DNA of 64,000 nucleotides from Gnetum montanum (GCA_015680685.1 MNCI01016508.1:138491-202490); one strand, 5' to 3'; counted from the stretch's first letter, positions 11,884 to 25,590 are shown. The notes: generated by a model from the letters alone, not told the origin. Made by a program: numbers and translations.

Positions 11884-12011
11884 NNNNNNNNNNNNNNNNN
11901 NNNNNNNNNNNNNNNNNNNNNNNNNNNNNNNNNNNNNNNNNNNNNNNNNNNNNNNNNNNNNNNNNNNNNNNNNNNNNNNNNNNNNNNNNNNNNNNNNNNN
12001 NNNNNNNNNNN
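11884..12011. other. assembly gap, 128 N
   Basis: Unknown bases. By comparison with 1260-1420 the gap should hold the middle of the untranslated stretch, including the second polypurine-like motif. Confidence 0.95.
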
Positions 12012-12206
12012 TCAATTTTCTCCTAGCCCTGATTTTTTCTCAATTTTTTTCCTAACCCCTACACCTTCAGTAGTCATCATTAATACATCCCCAGATCTAC
12101 AATTAGCCATACCACAACCTAGCTAATGGACCTACACCGAAGCAAGGTATTAATTACATGATTATTCATTTACCCTTGCTAATATATGATTATGTTGTGT
12201 GTGAAG

Positions 12207-12290
12207 ATGGTGATTATACAAAAACGGATTGGATCTGGAGCAAACAATTGGAATGAAGCAGTGCTGGAAGCAGCTATGCAAGGAGGAAGA
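12207..12290 (+). pseudogene. A1 third ORF remnant
   Basis: The ATG follows GTGTGTGAAG, a weakened form of the acceptor at 1624. The opening codons match the 1625 frame but diverge quickly and end in a stop. Confidence 0.4.
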
Positions 12291-12569
12291 CCAATGACGT
12301 GCTTATAGATGGACAATGAAAGGTGCAATAATGGCATTGGCAGCAGCAACACTTCTTCCTCTCTCTCTCTTCCTCAGTTGCCCATTGAGGCCTGATGTCA
12401 ATGTACTAAGGTGTTTACTCTTTTTGTCATGAACACCAATTTTGTTAAGTCTTGTAATGATTATCTGTTCACATGTCATCCCATTAGTTCCATTTAGTCA
12501 ATAATCCCATACCTACTTGATATTATCGTAATGAACTCGAGGACGAGTTTTCATTTACTCATAGGGGTA

Positions 12570-13529
12570 TGATGGGATGTGATATCGCATGGGCCACGAT
12601 ATCGCATCCCCCGTGATATCGCGTTGTCCCTTGCAATATCATGTACACGATATCACAGTCCATCGCCATATCTATAAATAAGAGGCAGCTCTCCCTTGTT
12701 TCATAATCATAGGCTAGAAGTAGGGAAACTCTGGTAGATTGATCACTCCAGAAATAGAATATTTTCCATGTGCCCGCAGTAGGAGTCCTAAAGTGAATGG
12801 ATCTTTATTTGAGCAACATTGTACCTGAACACAAGTTGTGTACGGCAATAAAAACAAGCTTTCCAGATAAACCTTGCAATGCATGAAATAGGATTTTATT
12901 ACTTGCTATTTATTACATGTTATTTATTGTTTTCGTAATGTGGAATGAGTATGACTAGATTACGCGCATTTACGGATGTGTACGGATAATCAAGGAACGG
13001 ATGCTCATCACACTTAGATTCTCTCAACCCTTTCCTCCTAGTAACGTGGAATGAGTACGACTTGATTACGAGCATTTAAGGATGTGTACGGATAATCAAG
13101 GAATGGATACTCATCATGCTTAGGCTAGTTAAGTGCTGCAGTATGACCACTTCGAGCACGTGCATTACGCATGGTGATCCTAGCAACGATTAGTGTTTGG
13201 TAGCCACAATTGCATCAGTTCAAGGTGTGTACGGTAAGTGGGAACAGATGCTAACGCTAGGTAATTTAGACTTAGTTCATTAGTTAGAGTTAGTTAGCTT
13301 CTCAACTTAGCATAGGAGACATAAAACATAAAAACCATAAAAATCATATACCTCACACTTGCTTAACCATACACTGTGACAACTACAAGTAAGTATGGAA
13401 AGACAATGAATAATTAACCCTAAGTGTTCCAAGAGGCATGTAGGCATTTAGTCTACAGAGTTTGATCAGATCGTGCATGCTACGCTTGTATTTGTATGGT
13501 TGAGTGTAGGGGTATCTCACCACTCATCA
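12570..13529 (+). repeat. A1 3' LTR
   Basis: Begins TGATGGGATGTGATATCGC behind TTTACTCATAGGGGTA and ends ACTCATCA. TATA box at 12673. Same internal duplication as the 5' LTR. Confidence 0.85.
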
Positions 13530-13788
13530 CTAGCTTTAGAAACCATTTTCATTTCACTATGTTTGCTAAGAGCCAAATGAGCTAGGCAATATCAATTATC
13601 TTATACCTCATTATGAGCTAAACCATATGTGACAAAGCTACCACTAGTTGCATGTGGAAAGACAAGAATCAAAAATTTAAACTAATTAGTAGCATAATCA
13701 CATTTCCTTATCCATGGAATACAATCTAGTCATACATGAACACCTATGACTTGCATGGTTAGGTGTTGGATTACTCCACTGCTCATTA
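13530..13788 (+). repeat. B 5' LTR, second part
   Basis: Continues the B LTR after A1 and aligns with 43746-44002. It ends GCTCATTA, where the 3' LTR has ACTCATCA. Confidence 0.8.
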
Positions 13789-13789
13789 T

Positions 13790-13808
13790 TGGTGCCACTA
13801 CTAAGGAT
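13790..13808 (+). promoter_or_regulatory. B primer-binding site, decayed
   Basis: TGGTGCCACTACTAAGGA lies one base behind the LTR end and keeps the outline of the tRNA-Asp site seen in A1. Confidence 0.55.
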
Positions 13809-13924
13809 AGGTTAATGTATGCTAAGTAATTGATTTTTCAAAGTTTGTTGTATCTAAATTCAAAGTTGAAATCCATAACCTAAACTAACTAAGCACACTT
13901 GAAACAACTATCTTAAAATACAAC

Positions 13925-15860
13925 ATGGCTTCAAAAAAGAACATATCATCGCCTGCCAAGGAGACAAAAAGAAGCAATGATAGAATAATTGATGAAGAAG
14001 AAGACTGGAGTATGCCAATGTAAACAAAGATCTCATATGTTCATCACGATCCTTACTATCTTTATTTTACATTCATATTATATTAGGATAATCAACGTAG
14101 ATTGATAGATCTTCAAGGCAACATTGTTCTACCACCAAAACATTCAGCACCCATCATGCTCCAAATAGCTCTCAACGAAATGAGACTAAGTGAAGCACTT
14201 GGAAGGTATCATGAAACTACACACATGACCTACCCATAAGAACCTACTGAGGAGAAATTAAGGAGAGACAATGCCATGGAGAGAAAACATGAGAAAAACA
14301 AGGGGAAAAAAGTCAATACTTCTATTGTCTTGGAAGAACTAGATGATGACATACTCAATGCTAAATAGCTCCATCAAAATCATGAATTTCAATCACCAAC
14401 ACCTATCATCTAATTGGAGGAACCTATAAAGATTAAATCACACTCTAAATTAGTAGAGGTACTCAAGCAAGATCCAAAATACTCAAAACACAAGTAGGAA
14501 TCAAGGCCAACAGTTCCTGTTAAACCTCAAATCATCATAGGAGAACAAGCCGACATCATTCTCCTACTACCTCATCTACATCCTCATGATCATCAAAGGA
14601 CTTTGACAGAAGGATACATAGGTATAAATATTATGATAGGGAATAGAGGAGGACTCATGATCATTATAATCATCACTCAAGACATTATGATTCTGAATAT
14701 GAGAAGTATGAACAAGCAAAGATTGAAGGGATAACAAAAAGGATTAGCACAAAAGGGAGTATTACTATAACCAAGCACACAAACCCAATCAAGATGATGA
14801 ACCCCTAATGAAAAATTGAATTATCATCAACATGTAGAAAGTTGTAGATATTCCAATCATGCAAATGAGGGACAGTTGTATCAAACAACATAATATGAAA
14901 AACATGCCAAAATTTGAAGGTAGCTAAAATGCTTATCCACAACAACATCTCCAAGAATTTCATGATGCATGCACCCTATAAAACATTGAAAGTGATTTAT
15001 AGAAATTAAAGAGGTAGAGAGCTAGTGCCATTCACTGGAACCTAAATTAATTAGAAGATGAAGTAGCATGCTAGAGATCTTCAACGATAAGTACCAAACC
15101 TACTCATGGGTGTCTAATTTGAGGAAACAAATCCAAGGATGGAAGCAAGGGACTCATGAGACCCTTGATGAAGCAATGAGTAAATACTACTCACTTTTGC
15201 ATACATGCCCAAGCCATGAATTTTCACCACAAGAATAGTTAAGGCACATTGTAGATGGGTTGAGAAGCAAGACTAGAGAGATCCTTGGGATTTATGCCAA
15301 GGGACGTTAATCTAACATATTAGCCCATCAAATTCAAAGACTTGTTGAACAAGTGGAAAAGGAGGAAGGTGAACTAAGAAAGAGAGAATCAACAAAGGAA
15401 TACAATAAAGATCCTTTCATCTAGGAGAGAGATATAAGAGTTTGCAAGGTTCAAGAAGAAAAAACCTTAGGTGAGGCAGTTAATAAAAAGACTTTACCAA
15501 TGTAACAGTCTATCCCTAATATAATAACATAGTTAGGGAATTTGTGGGATTTAGTTTATGAGAAAGTTGCAAACACTTTGAAGATTGTGGAGGAAGGAAC
15601 AGAGTAAGCCCTTGGAAAAGGCAAGGATAAAAAGAAGAAGAAAGATTTTGGATGAAAGGGAAAAGTGGCTACTGTGGCTGAATGTTTAGACACCAACTCC
15701 ACTGATGAGGAAGGATGTACCATGTGTTAGTAGGAACATTCTAAGGAATGTTTTCTAGTAATCGTACATTTGTAGGAAATAGAGGCATATGCACTCAATC
15801 CTAGATTTGTAAAGAAACAAATGCCTAGAAGGTTACCTTATCCTCAAGGTAACTATAGGT
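13925..15860 (+). pseudogene. B gag, heavily decayed
   Basis: Starts at ATG 13925 in the same setting as A1 and C gag. Broken frames keep gag landmarks: an HHDPYYLYFTF-like start, a capsid part around 14890-15340 with LKGSTKYY-like spacing, and a knuckle near 15715-15740 (CTMC, then EHSKEC). Stops are dense, so no product is made. Confidence 0.65.
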
Positions 15861-16299
15861 AGAACTTCCAACAAACATACAACCCAAATGGAGCTATGCC
15901 ATAGCCACAAGAGTAGTATTACCAGTAGTGGAAAGAACCCTAAACATGGGCCATGCCACCACCTTGCATACAATATCCATATTGGTAGCCTGATCCTTAT
16001 GGATACTAAGTTCAACATCCAATCTCACCAGCAAATGTAGCCATTCAAACTCCATAGTACTATCTACCTAAATACCACAAATTGACACCACCAAAGATAG
16101 ATCAAAACTCATATATGCATTGATCAATATTTGATTCTTCAAGTCAACATCCAACTCCTTTACCACAAATGTCACCAACTACTATGCAAGGTGAGTTGTC
16201 ATCATAACCAAACTAGAAATGAGCCACAAGGGTAGTGAACATATAGATAGAGGATCTTACCAACACTAGATACCAAACATAGAAATGTCCTTTCTTTAG

Positions 16300-17290
16300 G
16301 ACAAGTCTTGCAAGGGCTAGTAGAATTAGAACTTCATTGAGACCAACTTCTCCTATCACTAATTCTCTTACAAAAGATAAACTTCAATCATTATCAAATA
16401 CAAACATGCAAATTGTTATGCTTACAAAAATATTCATAGACTAGATAAAGGTAGGGCCACTCCCTAAGTAAAGAATTGATCCAGGAGTTCCTTTGGTTTA
16501 TCTACAAGTAGCTAGAAATTTTCCATGAAAATCTCTATTAGACTCAGGTTCCAAGGTAAATCTGATCTCTTATGAAACATAGTGAGCATGGAACCTACCA
16601 CCTTGGAAGACGTGCAACATCCAATTAGAGCTTGTAGATCAATTTGTTACCATTTCTTTAGGATAGGTTGATGATGTAGTAAGCACTATCAATGAATGGT
16701 CCTACCCAACAGACTTTCTTATAATTGATGTGAAAAATGATGATAAGGAATTTCCAATCATCATAGGGAGAAAATGGTTTAACACCATTGATGCTAAGCT
16801 AAGTATGAGAAATCTATCTATTGAGATCTCTAAGGAAGACATGCACACAAAGTGAATTCCATGCATTACTACTAAATGTAGAGGATGTAGTGGTGGACTA
16901 ACCATTTAGAATGTTAACATAGTTAGTACAATAATCCAAAACACAAGTGAAAAACAAATGTGTGCACAAGAGAGGGAAAGGATCACTAAACCAAAAGGCA
17001 CCCTATGACCAACAAGTGAGAACATTAAACTATCCAAAATATGCATGGAACAATCTAATTCATTTATTAATTCCCATTCCAAGAATATGAATCCAACTAG
17101 GGACCTAAAAATGAAGCTATTAAATCATGGTCATACATCAATAAGAAAATAAAATAAGAACTTATACAAGCAAAACTCAACTACCATCAAGATTACATGG
17201 GACAATAACCAAAAATTTAAATCACTAAAGATGGTAAGTGGACCAACTAGAGTGTATGATCCAAGGGAACTAGGGTCCATTTTCCGAACA
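16300..17290 (+). pseudogene. B protease remnant, then junction to the region behind pol
   Basis: LLDSGSKVNLIS (near 16536-16572) is the aspartic protease active-site motif. It is followed by a degraded IGRKWFNTID motif near 16760. After about 17100 the frame loses similarity to pol, and at 17303 the behind-pol motif TTTAGTCATGGTGGAGAT appears. No RT, RNase H or integrase was found between them. Confidence 0.65.
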
Positions 17291-17302
17291 CTTGTCCATG
17301 AG

Positions 17303-17320
17303 TTTAGTCATGGTGGAGAT
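17303..17320 (+). other. polypurine-like motif behind truncated pol in B
   Basis: TTTAGTCATGGTGGAGAT, the counterpart of 10764 and 37231. It is followed by the T-rich tract 17350-17570. Confidence 0.5.
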
Positions 17321-19481
17321 GCCCTATTTTGATTGAGTTAATAAGTATTTTTCAATTGTTTGTTTTATTATTTCTTTTTAATTTCTAATTTCCTAATATA
17401 CTTTCCACATTCGTTAACATTTTTTCATTCTTTTATATTCTTTCATTTATTGAATTTTTAATATTCTTTAACATTTTCCATTTCTTTAAGAATTTTTCAT
17501 TCTTTGACATTTTTCAATCTTTATATCTTTTTCCAATTTTTTTACCAATATTTTTCATACTTTTTTTTCATTACCTTTGTAAATAATTTTGATCATTAAT
17601 AAAATACATTAAGAATAAGAAAAGATGTAGGCCAATAAGGTGAACATTTCTCTATGTTATTGCATCATGAGAAATTGATTATTTGAACAGTGAGACTACA
17701 ACATCCATCCACTCATTCCATTAATAAGAGATTCTTACCATGGCCATGATGATATTCTTTGTCATCATCAAACTATGAATAAACTTGTGATCATTATGCC
17801 TAGACAAAAAATTCAAGAACCAAGTTGGAATGTGAAGGGTATCAAGGGGATTTGTGGAATCTCTTGGATCATTATTGTATGTTATATGACACTGCTACTA
17901 TTGTAACTATATCCTTATAGATCTAACAAAAAATGGAAGTAAGAGTATAATCGATGCTACCTTATCATGTCTCTAGAAAGGCATGCTATCCATGCCTAAA
18001 GGTAGTCCTCTGGTAAGATTGACACAGATAAAAATCAAATCCATGCATAAAATAAATTTCTAGGGGTTCCACTGGAAAGACATCTTACCCATGCCTAAAG
18101 GTAGGTGGCTTCTCAAAAATCTCTAAAAATTAATGACATGCAATGAATAAACTCCTCCCTTGGACAACACGTTGAGTGATAATACATCTTAAAATTTTGA
18201 TAATCTTATGGTGGTGAATTTAAGAGGTGAAACAATGCAATGTCATTGAAATGTGATTTGGACTTGGTTTGAATCTTGGACAAAAAGACTAACGGTTACT
18301 TTAACCACCAATAAAACACAAGAATTCAGTATGCCTATGGTAAGATGCCTCATGTATTGATTCTTGTAATTCCTTCTAAGCCCATTCCCTCTCACTATGT
18401 GAATAATCACAACTTAGGATTTTGTATAACATAGTGTAATTTTTCCAATTTGATGATACTAACATGTGTGTTTTGCTAAATAAGAACACTTTTAGCCATG
18501 GTTATACAAGTGTACTAAGGGTGAGAGCCTACTTTGGGGAGGAGCCACTTGTATGACTATTGTATCTCATACTTGTCTAGTAATTCCACATCATCTTAAG
18601 CAATCCAAAACTAATAAACATTTATAAAATTTTTCCTATACATCAAATAATTCCATTCATATGCCAAAGAATTCATTACCCATCTCATCAACACTTACTA
18701 AGATTTCATCATCCAAGATTCCTTCTTCATGCACTTTTTATGATAAATTCTCAACAAGTATGCCTTTTTTTCTAGTCTAAGAACTATTACATAGGCTTTA
18801 TCCCTCCAATAATTGCATATGACTCATTTTTATACAAAAACACATTAATGAAAAATTGAATCTTTTGAAACTTGATTTAGAGCTGTCCCACTATTGAATC
18901 CTCAATATCATATTCCAAAAAATCTATATATAAGTAGACACTTATCAAAATTTTTCATTTTCATGTTTGCACCCTAAATAAAGTTTTTACAATTTTTCTT
19001 CCTAAGCAAAGAGCTTTGACCTCCTAGCTTCCCCAAGCCATATCTTGCATGTTATTGCTCCAATTTTCATGATTTTCAAATCTATCTGATCCCGAAGTGC
19101 TCATCTTAGTCATGAGAGGTGCTACTAAGGAAAATCAAAGTTAATTTTTTAGAATTTACTAATTATTGGAAGGTGTTTTTAAGGTAAGACTAAAGGATAA
19201 AATTGTAAAGTTTGAGAATTTTTCACAGAAATTAAGCTAGAAACACTTATATCATTCCCTTAATAAGCCATACTAACAATTATGAGCCATAAACAAGAAC
19301 AAATTGGACAATTGTGATGGATTATAAGAAAACTAACACCTATGGAATTTCCTTTTGAAAATTTTTCTAACTCTATAATCATAATAAGCTAAGAATTGAT
19401 TTAATAAAGGAAATGAGAAGGAAGAAAGTTATTCAAATAAAGTAAGCATTCTAATGATTCCCAAATTTGTAATAATTACAG
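17321..19481 (+). other. B untranslated stretch between protease and third ORF
   Basis: Holds the T-rich tract (17350-17570), conserved blocks near 17830-18080 that resemble 30960-31150 in D, the hairpin at 18504, and a polypurine-like motif CTTAGTCATGAGAGG at 19105. No protein-like frame seen. Confidence 0.6.
18504..18554 (+). other. conserved RNA hairpin (B copy)
   Basis: ATACAAGTG (18504-18512) and CACTTGTAT (18546-18554) form a perfect 9-bp stem. TTTGGGGAGGA lies at 18533-18543. Confidence 0.65.
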
Positions 19482-22230
19482 ATGTCCCAAAGAGAGGAGC
19501 AACTTGAGAACCTTCATAGCCGATGAGTAAAAGACCACGAGGCCAAGGTAGAGGTTGAACAAGAGGACAAGATCTAGAACATGAGGAGTAGAAAGCTCAT
19601 ATGTTCAACACCCATCAAGAAACACTTGTTACTGGACAATCGACCCAATTAGAGGCAACAAATCCCTAAGTGCCAGAACAAGGACAACAAGTTACGCTAT
19701 CACCAAACTACCTCCTAGCCATTTAAGAGAGATCAATCTTGACCATAGTAATTATGGAAATGAACTTTGGCCTGTTCATAGAATTTGTTCCTAAAGCAGT
19801 AAAAACACAGCTACAAACATCATCATTATGACACATACTTTCATCCAGCAATGAATGGTATCTAGGGAAGACTTACCCATTTTAGCATAATAAAGAAGAA
19901 GGTACTATGGTTAACATTAAACGAGTTTCTATATCATATTCAATTTAGGCAATAGCTAAGGTCATAAACATACCTAATGAAGGGGCCCAAGTAGCACACC
20001 CATCCACTTGATCAAATGGAGAAATAAGAAAATTGTGGCTAAAACAAGCATATGGCAAAGAGGATAAGGAGTATTGTGAATTAACTCTAAAAGAAAAAAT
20101 TTATTTCAAAACTGGTGCATTTTACTTGTTTCCTATAAAAGTGTTGAATAGATTATCCACATATGTTGCTAGAGGAAGTGTGATTTTGATGGGCAAATAT
20201 GATGTCAACCTTGCACAATTTTACTTTATGGAGATACAAAGGTGGATTAAAGAAAAAAAGGCAAGGAAACTAATACTTCCATTTCCTTGCCTAATTAAGA
20301 AGCTATGTAAACATGCTAAAATCTTGGGATACACTATTGACATCCTTAGGAAGGCTTAGAATGCTTCATATGTTGAACTACTCAAGCCAGCACCAACTAG
20401 GAAAGACTAAGATGAGGAAGAAGTAGGCACTGGGGAAACCACACAAACTACTAAATAATAGTGGCCCCAGTACTCAACAACTAGCAGCAAGTTTCACCAC
20501 CACCACTATAGGATTATAGGTCATCAATGAGTCATCTACAATAAATTGTAGAGATCATTAATTGGGGGAGCGATGAGGCCAATCTATACAGAGTTATTGA
20601 TGATGTAGTCTAGCCCACCATTTCCATAGACCCTAAAAGTGGATAGATATCCTCACAGTCAGGAGGAGAGGCTCAATGATGACAATAGATTTCTAGAAAT
20701 GTTGCATCATTCCAAGTGATGCTTGAGATAGGACAAGGAGCCACAGTTGTCGTCATGCAACACAAAAATGCATTTAGAGTAGTAGAGGTGATTACAGATC
20801 ATATCAAATAATCTTTCAATGTATCTATTATGTTACCAAAAGATCTAACTAGAACCAGAGATGCACAAATTTTAGCTAGGACATCGATGACTCCTACAAA
20901 TCATGAAGTTGTGCTTGATCAACTACTATAGACCAGACAAGTAATGACAACTCTTTTTGACATCCCAAGTGATTTCACTATAGTGTAGTTAGAGCTAATA
21001 GCAATGAAGAACAAGCTAGTGATGGCAAAAACAAGGGAAAAGCATGCAGAGAATGAAATCCTCAAAGTACAAAAAGAGCTCATAGCCCTAAGAGCCAAAT
21101 AAAGAGATCTTGCTCAATTCATTATGCTAAACCATCTAGATCAATTCAAAATTGAACAAATGAATTTCCTAATAGAGTAGAATAAGTAGGTAGAGAATAA
21201 GAAGGAGAAAGTAGTGTGGAATGACTCTGTAGCAAAAGCACAAATGTAGTCACACACTAAGGTACTCACGGTAGCACAAGAGAAAAATAAGAAACTTGTT
21301 GTTGATAACATGAGGTTGACCACTGTTGAGAAGCAATAGAACATCCTAGAGGAGAGCATTCACTAGTTGAGAGAATAGCTTATGAGGATCAACCAAGACA
21401 TAAGCTACCTCGTAAGAGAAAATAGAACCCTCTCAATGGAGAAGATATGCTCCATTAGACAAAAATCAGCTATAGAGATTAGCATGTGGTAAAATAAGGC
21501 AAAGAAACATGAGGGGCTCAAGGAGAACTTCCATGATCAAGTGGGCATGTATAAATAGGTTAACAAGAAGGAGATCCATATGGGAAAAGCCTAGATTAGT
21601 TCCATATTAGCATAGAATCCAAGCTGGCAACCCATCTTGGATAGTTATGCTCATATCTACTAAGAAAAGGTCAAAAACAAAGAATTTCAGATAGAGGACT
21701 TGAAGGAATACATGGGGTTAGCTAACCTTCATTATGCTAACTTGGCCATGTTAACAGTAGGTAGGCCTAGAAACAAGCTAGAACAGCAAGTAGTAGCCAT
21801 GTATGCATTGTATGGAAAGAAGTTTGCAAACAAAAAATATGCTTTTCAAAAACTACATATGGCAAACTTAGAACTTGAAGTAGTTAAGGCTAGCTACTAA
21901 GGGTAGAAAGATGTTGTAGGGAACCTAGCCAAAAGGTTGATAGATAATCATGAGTTAAGAAAAAATGCAAAAGCATTTGAGAAGGAGAGAAGGTAATTTG
22001 TAGCATGGTATGTCAAAGAAAATTAGATGTTTCCATAGGTATCATGCTCATGGGATGTGCCAACTCCATCAACCATTAGTTCATCAAAATGAAAAACTCA
22101 TGATCCCAGAATAAAAGAAGAAAATCTTTAGAAATTACTCAACTGGTACAAATTAGAAAAGCTTGATGATAAGGGGAAGCAACCAATGGAGGAGCCACCA
22201 CCACTAAGAACTACATATGCTACATCAAGA
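19482..22230 (+). pseudogene. B third ORF, putative plant transposon-type protein with coiled coil
   Basis: The ATG follows AATAATTACAG, a 3' splice site. Broken frames cover about 2.7 kb. The first third includes 20033-20359, with FKTGAFYLFPIKVLNRLS and LPFPCLIKKLCKHAKI, a pattern I associate with proteins annotated as putative plant transposon protein. The rest (about 20990-22030) is rich in Lys, Glu, Leu and Ala in heptad-like order, as in a long coiled coil. It sits where env-like genes sit in Athila-type elements, but I see no membrane segment. C has the same arrangement. Confidence 0.5.
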
Positions 22231-22389
22231 TTTACTAAGTTTTGTTTATTTTATTTCAAAGTGTTATGCCATGATTTATGTCAAATTTTGTAAAATACCA
22301 CTGCAACATTTATAGTCATGTATATAGTTAGTCATTCATGTAAATCTACCTTCCAGTTTTTAAAGGAAGTCTATCCTCATTTTTATTTT

Positions 22390-22425
22390 AACTCGAGGAT
22401 GAATTTTCAGTCAATCATGGGGGTA
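22390..22425 (+). promoter_or_regulatory. B hairpin and polypurine tract
   Basis: AACTCG-AGGA-TGAATT at 22390-22405, then CAATCATGGGGGTA up to the LTR. Confidence 0.65.
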
Positions 22426-22666
22426 TGATGAAGTCAATTTTTAGCAAGATTTGATATCAGAGTACAAGCTATGATGTTAGATATCTAATATCATGGACAC
22501 ATGATTACCTCTAAATACAACACTTAGGTGCATGGTCTAGACAACAATTTCATCCCATAGGAGCAAAACTCTTTTAGTTTATTTTCTCAATTTTAGTCTT
22601 AAATCTTTAGTAGTGTATACACGCAATGTGATGTTAAGTGATTATACAAAGTCTTTATTCAATTGG
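22426..22666 (+). repeat. B 3' LTR, first part
   Basis: TGATGAAGTCAATTTTTAGC onward matches 5753. Broken by C after ATTGG at 22662-22666. Confidence 0.85.
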
Positions 22667-23608
22667 TGATGAGTTTCAAGTGTTACATCAATAGGCCTCC
22701 ATTGATGTGGCCTCATTAAGAAGGCTCCATTTACCTAGTGTTGCCCCATCAATGGGGCTACATCAACATAGTGTTTACAATGTCTATGGGATCCCGTCGA
22801 AGCAGTACTATAGAAAAAACTATAAATATGAGCTCCCCAGCCATGTTTATGCATAAGAACTCATAATAGTAGTAGATCTCTTGTAGTTTTTTAATTTGAA
22901 AGTTAGAATATTTTCCCAAGTGTCCACAGCAAGAGTCATTAAGTATACTGATCTTTATTCTAGCATTATTGTACCTAAACCAAACCAATGTGTACAGCAA
23001 GAAAGATGAGCTTCTTGATAAATCTTGTAGCATTCTAGATAGTTTAAATGTTTTATTCTTTCATTTAATGTTTTTAGTTATTTGTTTAATGTTTCTCAGT
23101 AATTAAGCTAATTAAATGATTTAGTACGATAAGCTAAATAGGTTAAATACATAAGTACAACCACTTCAAGCGTAAACACATATTCACTTGGTAATCCCAG
23201 CAAGGTTATTTCTTGGTGTGACCAACAACATAGTGCATGGTAACCTAATAATGGATACATGGGTTTAGGACATGTACAGAAAGTAGGACCAGATGCTTAT
23301 GTTAGGACTAGTTAGAGAATAGTTAATTAGATAAGCTAAATTAGTTGTTAAATTATTTCATCTCTCTACCTTAAGCACCAAAGAACATAAAACATAAAAT
23401 AATAAAAATCATATGCCTCAATTACACTTAATCATATCATGTGCATCACAAGTATAATTGGAAAGACAACAAATGACCTTTAGGAAAAGGTTCACTTCCT
23501 AGAGACTAGTGCACCAAAAACTATAGAGTCCATGGAATTCGACTAGATCGAGCATGAACACTTTGTGATTCGTATGGTTAGGCATAAGGGTACCTCAACC
23601 ACTCATCA
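22667..23608 (+). repeat. C 5' LTR
   Basis: TGATGAGTTTCAAG to ACTCATCA. U3 carries repeated GATG, TGGGGC and CATCAA motifs in place of family A's GATATC array. TATA box at 22821 and poly(A) signal AATAAA near 22999. Confidence 0.85.
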
Positions 23609-23609
23609 T

Positions 23610-23628
23610 TGTCACCATTGCTAGGAAC
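23610..23628 (+). promoter_or_regulatory. C primer-binding site
   Basis: TGTCACCATTGCTAGGAAC, one base behind the LTR, is a diverged tRNA-Asp type site. Confidence 0.6.
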
Positions 23629-23760
23629 TCTATTTATTGAAGCATGTGCTATCTAGGATTATTAAATATTATTAATATCATTGGATGAACCCATGTTTAA
23701 CATCACTCTCACATAACATATAATTACAAAGCACACTAATAATTTTAATTGTTTTTCAAA

Positions 23761-25590
23761 ATGTCTTTTTCTTCTCAAAAGCATGATGATGTTAAACCGT
23801 TGGCCCATAGGAGTGCAAAGTGATATATACTCATCCAAATGAGTACATCCCCGACATCACCTTCATCCTACAATAGGATGAACAATAGTGATGGTGTGAT
23901 ATGGAGGGCAACATCATAATGCCCCCAGATTGATCTATGTCCATGATGTTGCTTTGAACTCTTAAGAAGCTAGGTATCCATGATCTTCAAGAGTAATATG
24001 TTGCGCATGACTACAACTATTAGGACTACCATCCCACTAACACACAATGTTGGAGGGATCGACATCAGGAGAAGCATCATGAGGCTATGAAGGGGAAATA
24101 GTTCACTAATCCCTTGTTCCTACTAAACTAAGATGACAACGAGGATCCTTCCTCTAAGGGCTTTCAACATGACAATTCTCCACCCCTTGTTATTGATGAT
24201 GAGGATGTGACTCTAAATCTATGATCTACAATCAACAATGCAAGTTCGGGAAAAGATGTCAATCAAGGCAAGGGATTAGATAAGCATCAAGATAATAAGA
24301 AATCTAATGACCATGGCTATGACAACTAAAGGGGAGTTGGTAGAAACCATGGTGATGATAGTCCTCTTCCTTCTTCACCCTCTTCATCTACATCCTCCTC
24401 TTCTTCTTCTTCTAATTCTAAAAGATGCCACAAAAATAATAACCATGATGGATTTGCTTAATGGAACAATAATACTAATCACCAAGCTCATAATGAATGA
24501 AGGGGTAACAGAGGACATCATCAGTGACAACGCAATAATGATGATGATGATCCTTTGTTGGCAACTCAAAGCATACTTAACATTGTAGAGATAGTAAAGA
24601 TCCCAACTAGGCATGTGAAAGATAGTTGGATCAAGTGCTTAGACATGAACAATATTCCAAGATTTGAGGGGGGATATAACTCTAATCCGTAAACATATCT
24701 ACAAGCTTTCCATGAGGCTTATGTCTTGCAGAACATTGAAAATGATTGGAAAAAACTCAAAATTCTCCCTAGGACACACATCAAGGAGGCTAAAAGCTAG
24801 TACTAGTCCTTGAAGCTAGAATCCATTTGCAAATGATGTACCATGTTGGAACTATTTAATGACAAATATAAGAAATACTCTAGAGTGTCAAATCTAAGAA
24901 GGAAAATCTAAGGCTGGAAACAGGGAATACATAAAACCTTGGATGCAACCATGGGTAGATATTAATTTCTCTTACATTGATGCCCTAGCAATGGTTATTC
25001 TTAGAGGGAACAACTCCCCCACATTGTAGATGGGCTTAGAGTAGAAACCAAAAGAAGTCTTGGAATTTATGCCCAAGGAAGAGTATCCAAACTAAGAGAT
25101 CATCATATACAAAGGCTAGTAAAGTAAGCTACAAAATAAGAAGGTGAGTTACAAAAAAGAAAAATTTTGAAAGAATATAACATGGAACCTTCCATTTGAA
25201 CAAGAGAGATTTGATTCTGTGATGAAGAAGAGTCACCACTTGACAAAGTGGTAAATAGAAAAATGTTGCCCATATAAAAATCTATTTCTAATATTTCAAC
25301 AAAGGTTGAAAAACTATATGACTCTTGGGATGAGAATTTTCAATTTTCTATAAAGATTACTAAGGAATCCAAAGAGTGAAATATTGATCATGACCGCAAG
25401 AGGAAGAAAGAAGTTAAACATGCCTACAAGTGAGGTAAGGACAAAGCTACTACAGTTGAAGAAGTTGTGGAGATAGACTCCGACGATGATGATGGATGTG
25501 ACATTTGTCAATATGAACATCCTAAGGGATGTTTCCCTATGGTGTTACACTTATGCACTAGTCACACTAAATCCATGACTAGCACATAGA
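23761..25590 (+). pseudogene. C gag, broken
   Basis: Opens at ATG 23761, paralleling A1 gag (SSQKHDDV at the start, then YTHPNEYIPDITF after one frame change). The capsid part spans about 24620-25110 (NNIPRFEGG, LRHIVDGL-like). The knuckle CDICQYEHPKGC lies at 25498-25535. Numerous stops and frame changes. Confidence 0.7.

Larger units (their letters stand above)
6375..13529 (+). mobile_element. Ty3/gypsy element A1, gag-protease only, nested in B's 5' LTR
   Basis: LTRs of 953 and 960 bp flank a tRNA-Asp type primer site, gag, protease, the region behind pol, a remnant third ORF and a polypurine tract. The flanking bases are CCAGG on the left and CTAGC on the right. The uninterrupted site in B's other LTR (43742-43750) reads CTAGG, so each duplication copy has one change. 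Reverse transcriptase, RNase H and integrase are absent: the frame runs from the protease end (about 10730) into the stretch that lies behind integrase in C (37200). A 128-base gap lies at 11884-12011. Confidence 0.85.
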
